A DNA stretch of 6,493 bases from Pseudomonadota bacterium (GTDB taxonomy: Bacteria; Pseudomonadota; Gammaproteobacteria; Burkholderiales; Burkholderiaceae_D), in the NCBI GenBank assembly GCA_023420795.1, contig JAEZVM010000204.1, positions 1 to 6,493 of the forward strand, given 5' to 3'. Numbering within the stretch: position 1 is the stretch's first letter; each line of letters begins with the position of its first letter. The position numbers and the translations under genes are program-made. The notes below the pieces were generated by a model. The model was not told where the DNA came from, did no database searches, and worked only from the letters and a program-made list of their open reading frames with translations. This document shows, piece by piece, positions 1 through 4,492 of this stretch.

Positions 1-997
1 GAACTTCTTCAGCGATGCCGAGACGCTGGCAAGCTCGAATGGCTACGAGCTGGTCAAGTTCTTCTTCCTGTTGACCTTCGCCGCTGCGATTCCCGCCATT
101 ATTTCCGGCGGCATCGCCGAACGCGCCCGATTTTATCCGCAGCTGGCCGCAACCGCAGTGCTGGTGGGGCTTGTCTATCCCTTCTTCGAAGGAATCGCCT
201 GGAACCAGCACTTTGGCGTGCAGGCTTGGCTGAAAGCTATGTTCTCCGCCGAGTTTCATGACTTTGCCGGCTCGATCGTGGTGCACGCAGTCGGTGGCTG
301 GGCCGCGCTGCCCGCTGTGCTGTTGCTCGGCGCGCGCCGCGGACGCTACTCGCGGGATGGCGCCATCGCCGCACATCCGCCGTCCAGCATTCCGTTCCTC
401 GCGCTGGGCGCATGGATTCTTACCGTCGGCTGGTTCGGCTTTAACGTGATGAGCGCGCAGACGCTCGACAAAATGAACGGCCTGGTCGCGCTCAATTCGC
501 TGATGGCGATGGTCGGCGGCACGCTGGTGGCGGTTCTGGTCGGAAGAAACGATCCGGGCTTTGCCTACAACGGCCCGTTGGCGGGCCTGGTCGCGGTATG
601 CGCCGGCTCCGACGTGATGCATCCGCTCGGCGCGTTGATTACCGGCGGTGTCGCCGGCGCAGTCTTTGTCTGGATGTTTACGCTGACGCAAAACAAATGG
701 AAGATCGACGATGTCCTCGGCGTGTGGCCGCTGCACGGCCTGTGCGGCGCATGGGGTGGCCTCGCCGCCGGCATCTTCGGTCAAAAGGCGTTCGGCGGTA
801 TGGGCGGCGTATCGCTGATGGCGCAACTGGCTGGAACCATCCTGGGCATCGTAATCGCTCTCGTTGGAGGTTTTACCATCTACGGCGTGCTCAAGAAAGC
901 AGTCGGCATCCGCCTCGACCCCGAAGCGGAATTCGACGGCGCCGATCTATCTATACACAAGATCAGCGCCACAGCCGAGCGTGAAACTAGCTGGTGA
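1..997 (+). CDS. amt: Ammonium transporter, Amt family (5'-truncated by window edge)
   Basis: Inner-membrane channel that moves ammonium/ammonia into the cell for nitrogen assimilation. The reading frame is open from base 2, giving about 331 visible residues; the start codon lies upstream. A TTG at 71 sits inside a conserved helix and is not the start. Amt hallmarks are visible: GGIAERARF, the block DFAGSIVVH whose final His (codon 284-286) is the first pore histidine, with the conserved Asp eight residues before it, then LGARRGRY, WFGFN, and WPLHGLCGAWG with the second pore histidine (codon 734-736). Both twin histidines are intact. The cytoplasmic tail keeps a conserved stretch (RLDPEAEFDGADLSIHK); in the family this tail contacts the channel and the PII protein GlnK. 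A glnK gene usually lies upstream, which is outside this window. The gene is convergent with the receptor gene. Family assignment is firm; the exact paralogue is not known. Confidence 0.96.
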   Translation, partial: NFFSDAETLASSNGYELVKFFFLLTFAAAIPAIISGGIAERARFYPQLAATAVLVGLVYPFFEGIAWNQHFGVQAWLKAMFSAEFHDFAGSIVVHAVGGWAALPAVLLLGARRGRYSRDGAIAAHPPSSIPFLALGAWILTVGWFGFNVMSAQTLDKMNGLVALNSLMAMVGGTLVAVLVGRNDPGFAYNGPLAGLVAVCAGSDVMHPLGALITGGVAGAVFVWMFTLTQNKWKIDDVLGVWPLHGLCGAWGGLAAGIFGQKAFGGMGGVSLMAQLAGTILGIVIALVGGFTIYGVLKKAVGIRLDPEAEFDGADLSIHKISATAERETSW

Positions 998-1017
998 CTA
1001 TGCCGGTGATGAATTGC
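998..1017. other. 20-bp convergent intergenic gap
   Basis: Only 20 bp separate the stop codon of the ammonium transporter gene (TGA, 995-997) from that of the receptor gene (TAA on the minus strand, 1018-1020). I see no GC-rich stem followed by a T-run for either direction. Transcripts of the two genes may therefore run into each other, or termination may be Rho-dependent or lie inside the opposing coding sequence. Confidence 0.7.
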
Positions 1018-3138
1018 TTAGAAATCCATCTTGGCGGCTAGCTTCAGTGTCCGCGGCGTGCCAACACCGAGCAGCCCGTTGCCAGCCGTTGCCCAGTAGT
1101 TCTTGTCAGTGGCGTTATCCACGACCGCCTGGAAGGTAGCGCGTTTGCCGGCAACGCGCGTGGTGTAGCGCGCGCCCAGCGACAGCGTCGTATAGCTGTC
1201 GATGAATGCTTGATTGCTGTCATTGACTGCACGCTTGCCTACATAGTGCAGGCCGCCACTCAACGCCAGGCCCGGCACATCCTGAAGACGGTATTCGGCG
1301 AACAGGCTGGCAGTGCGTTCAGGTGTGTTCTCCGGTACCTTGCCGTAGGTAGCCGCATTGGATGCGTTGAGCTGCTCGGCGTCCATGAAGAGCGCCGATG
1401 CGATGAGCGACAGTTGTTTGTTTACTTCGCCGCTTGCCGCAAGTTCCACACCCTTGTAGTGCGCGAGGCCGTTCAGCATAAAGGTCCTCGGATTCGCAGT
1501 GGACGACGGCGTGTATGTGGCTGACGGCTTCTTGATGTCGAAATAGGCTGCCTGCAGCAGCACCCCTTGCGCCACTTCGGCCTTCACGCCAAATTCCTTC
1601 TGGCGCGATAACGCCGGCGGCAAGACTTCGCCCGCGTTGGTCACTGCGGGCAGCGAAGCTGCCGTGCCCGATTCTTCCAGCGCCTCGAGGTAGCTGCCAT
1701 AGATCGAAAGCCGCTGCGTTGGCTTGTACATCAGCGATACCGACGGCGTGATCTTGTCTGCATCGAAACGGCCACTAGCCGATACGTTCTCGTAACGGCT
1801 GCCACGTGCACCGACCATTGCCTGCCACTTTTCGCCGATCAGGACACGGTCGGAAACGTACCAGCCGCGGTCCTTGATAGTGAGCGGATTGGAGGTCGCG
1901 GTGGTGGCGGGAAACAGTTCAGGAATCGGCCGCGGATTGTAGAAATTTTGCGAAATCGATGCCGACGGCACACTAGTACCCGCATCCTGTGGCCGCTTGT
2001 TCGCCGTATAGCCGAACGATAGTTCATGCGTGACGAGTTCGCCGGGAAGGCGACCGTACAGTTCGGTGCGATAGTTTTCATTTTCCCACCACTGGCCACG
2101 GTTGAACGTGATGTTCAGCGTGCCTTCGCCGCTTGCCGGGTTCGTCAAGCGGAACTGTCCCAGATTGCGGTCGCGCTCGGTACGCGCCTTGCCAGCTTCG
2201 AGCAGTACGCCCCAGTTTTCATTAAACGTGTAGTCCGTGCGGAACAGCAGGTTGGTCGCCTTTGCATCGTATTTTTGCCATTCGCCGCCCAGATTCTGCT
2301 TGTTATTCGGGACTGCCGGCAGCCGGATAACACCGCCGGACGCCGCCGGCAGGTTGATCGCCGGCTGTTCGGAGACATTCTTGCGATAGTGTTCGAGATC
2401 AAGCTTGAACGACAGGTCGCGCGTCGCCTTCAGATCGAATGCTGCGGTAGCGAATGCGCGATCACCGGAGTAGTGGTCGACGCCGATATCTTCGCGTCCG
2501 CCACCTGCGTTGATGCGCACGCCGGCCTGTTGCTGCTCGCCGAAGCGACGGCCGATGTCGGCGTGGACGCCAGCCGAACCGTGGTGATTCGCCGTTACCG
2601 CAAGACTGGTCACCGGGTCCTTGCCGGCACGCTTGGTTACCAGATTGACGATGCCCGACGGCGGCACAAAGCCATAGTACAGCGATGAAGCACCCTTGAG
2701 CACTTCGACCCGCTCCTTGTTCTCCAGCGGAATATCGACCAGGTTAATCACCGGCAGCGAACCGTTGAGCCGGTAGTTGTATCGGTTCTCTACCAATATG
2801 CCGCGGATCGAAATGTTGTCGTAGGTCGAGCCGTTCAATTGAGAGCGCGTGACACCAGCGGTATTGCGTAGCGCGTTAAACAGGCCATTGGCTGCCTGCG
2901 CATCGAGTGCCTCGCGCGTAATGACATTGCTGGTTTGCGGGACATCAATGGGCGCCATATCGCGGAACGTGCCAACCTGAACACTGTTGCTCTTGAAGCT
3001 ACCAATCTTTTCAGCGGATACGGTGACTGCAGGCAATTCCTTTTCCGCCTGTACGGGGAGAGCTGACTGGGCGAAAACGTGTGGAGTAGAAAACACCAGG
3101 GATAAAGCGCTGGCGATTAAGGTAAGACGCGGTTGCAT
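1018..3138 (-). CDS. TonB-dependent siderophore receptor, complete, 706 aa
   Basis: Outer-membrane active transporter that binds a ferric siderophore and imports it using energy from TonB-ExbBD. It has a Sec signal peptide (about residues 1-23, predicted cleavage VFA|QS) followed closely by a TonB-box-like segment (LPAVTVSAE, about 35-43). There is no N-terminal STN signalling domain, so it is a plain transporter rather than a FecA/FpvA-type transducer. The plug domain spans about 45-172 and carries the conserved stretches NISIRGI (108-114), RVEVLKGASSLYYG (143-156) and SGIVNLVTKR (161-170). The rest is a beta-barrel rich in alternating aromatic residues, ending in the expected terminal Phe (KMDF). 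The length is normal for ferrichrome/hydroxamate-type receptors, but the ligand cannot be read from sequence. It is divergent from a PepSY-TM gene and shares a probable Fur site with it. The start ATG is supported by the signal peptide and by an AAGGGAG ribosome-binding site. Confidence 0.95.
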   Translation of the reverse strand: MQPRLTLIASALSLVFSTPHVFAQSALPVQAEKELPAVTVSAEKIGSFKSNSVQVGTFRDMAPIDVPQTSNVITREALDAQAANGLFNALRNTAGVTRSQLNGSTYDNISIRGILVENRYNYRLNGSLPVINLVDIPLENKERVEVLKGASSLYYGFVPPSGIVNLVTKRAGKDPVTSLAVTANHHGSAGVHADIGRRFGEQQQAGVRINAGGGREDIGVDHYSGDRAFATAAFDLKATRDLSFKLDLEHYRKNVSEQPAINLPAASGGVIRLPAVPNNKQNLGGEWQKYDAKATNLLFRTDYTFNENWGVLLEAGKARTERDRNLGQFRLTNPASGEGTLNITFNRGQWWENENYRTELYGRLPGELVTHELSFGYTANKRPQDAGTSVPSASISQNFYNPRPIPELFPATTATSNPLTIKDRGWYVSDRVLIGEKWQAMVGARGSRYENVSASGRFDADKITPSVSLMYKPTQRLSIYGSYLEALEESGTAASLPAVTNAGEVLPPALSRQKEFGVKAEVAQGVLLQAAYFDIKKPSATYTPSSTANPRTFMLNGLAHYKGVELAASGEVNKQLSLIASALFMDAEQLNASNAATYGKVPENTPERTASLFAEYRLQDVPGLALSGGLHYVGKRAVNDSNQAFIDSYTTLSLGARYTTRVAGKRATFQAVVDNATDKNYWATAGNGLLGVGTPRTLKLAAKMDF

Positions 3139-3141
3139 AAA

Positions 3142-3148
3142 CTCCCTT
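3142..3148 (-). promoter_or_regulatory. Ribosome-binding site of the receptor gene
   Basis: On the minus strand AAGGGAG lies three bases before the ATG at 3138. The spacing is shorter than the usual 5-9 bases, but the match to the anti-Shine-Dalgarno sequence is good, and the start it supports gives a proper signal peptide. Confidence 0.7.
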
Positions 3149-3166
3149 TAGACCTAAATTATGGTT

Positions 3167-3185
3167 AATGAGAATTATACGCATT
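3167..3185. promoter_or_regulatory. Candidate Fur box shared by both divergent genes
   Basis: The sequence AATGAGAATTATACGCATT is a 19-bp imperfect inverted repeat of form 9-1-9. Against the symmetric form AATGAGAATnATTCTCATT, common in proteobacterial Fur sites, it matches at 16 of 18 defined positions. It covers the minus-strand TATAAT of the receptor promoter and lies about where the -35 region of the plus-strand promoter would be. Fur with ferrous iron bound here should repress both genes. The match is seen directly; binding is inferred. Confidence 0.82.
3174..3179 (-). promoter_or_regulatory. -10 element of the receptor gene
   Basis: A perfect TATAAT on the minus strand lies inside the Fur box, predicting transcription to start near 3167 and a short leader of about 30 bases. 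No good -35 hexamer is found at 16-18 bp spacing, as is common for regulated promoters. The position within the operator supports repression by direct blocking of RNA polymerase. Confidence 0.6.
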
Positions 3186-3197
3186 AGCATTAAAAGA

Positions 3198-3203
3198 TAT
3201 AAT
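3198..3203 (+). promoter_or_regulatory. -10 element of the PepSY-TM gene
   Basis: A perfect TATAAT on the plus strand lies 12 bases right of the Fur box. The corresponding -35 region (about 3175-3180, poor match) would fall inside the Fur box. If used, it gives a leader of roughly 85 bases before the ATG at 3296. Chance occurrence in AT-rich DNA cannot be excluded. Confidence 0.5.
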
Positions 3204-3256
3204 GAAGATATGCATGTTTTTTCATTTGCAGTAGGTTAAATCAAACACTCCGTTAC

Positions 3257-3266
3257 TAAGAAGCTA
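3257..3266 (+). repeat. Direct repeat copy 1 (TAAGAAGCTA)
   Basis: This 10-base word upstream of the PepSY-TM gene recurs exactly, in the same orientation, at 4431-4440 just downstream of that gene. The identity does not extend beyond 10 bases on either side. It could be chance or the remnant of a duplication. Confidence 0.4.
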
Positions 3267-3272
3267 AGAGCT

Positions 3273-3289
3273 CGCGCTGTACCTGCGCG
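3273..3289 (+). promoter_or_regulatory. GC-only inverted repeat next to the PepSY-TM start codon
   Basis: CGCGC (3273-3277) and GCGCG (3285-3289) are perfect complements around a 7-base loop, ending six bases before the ATG at 3296. It occupies exactly the stretch where a Shine-Dalgarno sequence would be expected, and no such sequence is evident there. In mRNA it could form a small hairpin affecting translation. The pairing is seen; the role is inferred. Confidence 0.4.
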
Positions 3290-3295
3290 TCAACT

Positions 3296-4396
3296 ATGCG
3301 CAATATTCTTGTTTTCCTTCATCGATATGCCGGGCTTGTGCTCGGATTGATCCTACTCATGAGCGGGATGACCGGTAGCCTGATCGTTTTCAGTAAAGCG
3401 ATTGACAGCTCCCTGAATCCGCATTTATTGACGGTTACGCCGCACGCAGAAAGGGCCGACATTGCTGTCGTCTTAGAGAATGTGCAGCAAATCCTTCCCG
3501 GGCAGAAGCCGAGTGCCGCCCTTTTGCCGCGCACCGCCAATGACGTGGTAGAAGTCGTGTTTCAAGCGAGCGGCATGCGCGTCTATGCCGATCCGTACAG
3601 TGGCGAAGTCTTGGGGAGTCGCCCCGGCAATGACTCGCTGATCGGTTTTCTGATTGATCTGCATGTCCATCTGCTGGCGGGTAAAACCGGTGAAGAGATA
3701 TTGGGCTGGATTGGCCTGGCCGGTATTGTGGTTGCCCTCGTGGGCCTGGTGCTTTGGTGGCCCAAGAAAGGGAAATGGAAGCAGGCCCTTTCCATCAAGT
3801 GGAGTGCGGGCGCATTTCGCGTCTGGTTCGATTTGCACCGTGTGGTGGGCGTGCTTGTACTGGGGGTCTTGTCAATGACGATGCTCACCGGAACGGCGCT
3901 GGCCTTGTTTGATAAGGTGACGGAACCGGTATTGATTACATTGACCGGCAAAGGGGCTCGCCAGCCCGCACCAAAGTCGTTGCTGCGCAAAGGCGAACGA
4001 GCGCCACTCGCGCCGATGTTGAAACAGGCTGCAACCATTTTTCCCGATGGTCAAATTACCCGGATTACGCTACCCGCAAAACCCGATGCGGCGGTCGGGG
4101 TGCGTATGCGACTGACGGGCGAGGTGCACCAGTTTGGGCGCACATTTGTCTGGTTCGACCAATACGATGGCCGCGTCTTGCGGATGGATAACGCATTGAC
4201 CGCACATCGCGCGGTGCAGATACAAAGCTGGCTGTTTCCGCTCCATACCGGTGTCTATGGCGGGATGCTGACGCAGTGGTTGCAGGTCCTGGTTGGCGTC
4301 TCGCTGTCATGGTTAACTGTGTCTGGCGCCTGGCTATGGATAAAACGGTTTCGCTCGCGTAGCAAAGCGGCAGCGCTGCGCGCGGCAACAAGTTAG
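3296..4396 (+). CDS. PepSY-TM inner-membrane protein, probable ferrisiderophore reductase, 366 aa
   Basis: Four predicted membrane helices lie at about residues 12-33, 137-155, 183-205 and 325-348, with two periplasmic regions between helices 1-2 and 3-4. Each region has a PepSY-like motif: VYADPYSGEVLG (96-107) and VWFDQYDGRVLRMDN (285-299). Histidines typical of the family are present: H9 (LHRYAG), H123/H125 (DLHVHLLAG), H181 (FDLHRVVG) and H317 (PLHTG). Related PepSY-TM proteins such as Pseudomonas FoxB, encoded beside siderophore receptors, are haem-containing reductases that free iron from imported ferrisiderophores. That role is inferred here from architecture and from the divergent receptor gene. 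ATG 3296 is the first start after an in-frame stop at 3257-3259 and gives the usual short N-terminus before helix 1. It lacks an obvious Shine-Dalgarno sequence. Regulation is probably through the shared Fur site. The basic C-terminus (KRFRSRSK) fits a cytoplasmic end. Confidence 0.88.
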   Translation: MRNILVFLHRYAGLVLGLILLMSGMTGSLIVFSKAIDSSLNPHLLTVTPHAERADIAVVLENVQQILPGQKPSAALLPRTANDVVEVVFQASGMRVYADPYSGEVLGSRPGNDSLIGFLIDLHVHLLAGKTGEEILGWIGLAGIVVALVGLVLWWPKKGKWKQALSIKWSAGAFRVWFDLHRVVGVLVLGVLSMTMLTGTALALFDKVTEPVLITLTGKGARQPAPKSLLRKGERAPLAPMLKQAATIFPDGQITRITLPAKPDAAVGVRMRLTGEVHQFGRTFVWFDQYDGRVLRMDNALTAHRAVQIQSWLFPLHTGVYGGMLTQWLQVLVGVSLSWLTVSGAWLWIKRFRSRSKAAALRAATS

Positions 4397-4423
4397 ATGT
4401 CTGTACCCACAAGAATAGGCACT

Positions 4424-4438
4424 GCTTCTTTAAGAAGC
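4424..4438. terminator. Palindrome in convergent gap, possible weak bidirectional terminator
   Basis: GCTTCTT-T-AAGAAGC is a perfect 7-bp inverted repeat around a single base. In RNA it would form a stem of about five or six pairs with a 3-5 base loop. It lies between two convergent genes, where a shared terminator is expected. However, the stem is not GC-rich and no clear T-run follows on either strand, so terminator function is uncertain. A protein-binding palindrome is an alternative. Confidence 0.35.
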
Positions 4439-4440
4439 TA
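4431..4440 (+). repeat. Direct repeat copy 2 (TAAGAAGCTA)
   Basis: Exact second copy of the 10-base word at 3257-3266, placed just after the PepSY-TM gene and overlapping the right arm of the palindrome. Confidence 0.4.
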
Positions 4441-4492
4441 TTAGAACCGAAACGGGAAGCACGTTACATCATGGCGGGCGCATCTCGCTCAG

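Larger units (their letters stand above)
3139..3295. promoter_or_regulatory. Divergent iron-responsive control region (157 bp)
   Basis: This is markedly AT-rich compared with the coding DNA on both sides and lies between two divergent iron-uptake genes. Its left part holds a candidate Fur box, a TATAAT hexamer for each direction, and a tandem GCATTA repeat (3181-3192) adjoining the Fur box. The part from about 3210 to 3295 would be the leader of the PepSY-TM mRNA; it contains a T6 run (3217-3222) and a GC-only inverted repeat just before the start codon. No RNA gene or convincing small ORF was seen. Confidence 0.75.
4397..4492. other. Convergent intergenic gap of 96 bp
   Basis: This lies between the stop codon of the PepSY-TM gene (TAG, 4394-4396) and that of the c-di-GMP gene (TAA on the minus strand, 4493-4495). 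Apart from the palindrome at 4424-4438 and the repeat copy overlapping it, nothing recognisable is present. Confidence 0.7.

Noticed and set aside
71..73. TTG as the start codon of the ammonium transporter
   Set aside because: The frame stays open to base 2 and the upstream residues read as Amt sequence, so the gene simply begins outside the window.
2026..2688. Plus-strand 220-aa open frame within the receptor gene
   Set aside because: It is antisense to a clear receptor coding sequence and its translation shows no recognisable domain.
3201..3217. A possible second Fur box right of the first
   Set aside because: Only the left half resembles the consensus (AATGA); the rest matches poorly.
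3211..3230. Imperfect inverted repeat TGCATG / CATTTGCA around a T6 run
   Set aside because: Pairing needs a two-base bulge and the stem is weak, so it is not supported as a riboswitch or attenuator.
3202..3239. Tiny leader ORFs (ATG at 3202 with stop at 3232-3234; ATG at 3210 with stop at 3237-3239)
   Set aside because: They have no convincing ribosome-binding site, and they overlap or lie right at the predicted promoter and transcription start.
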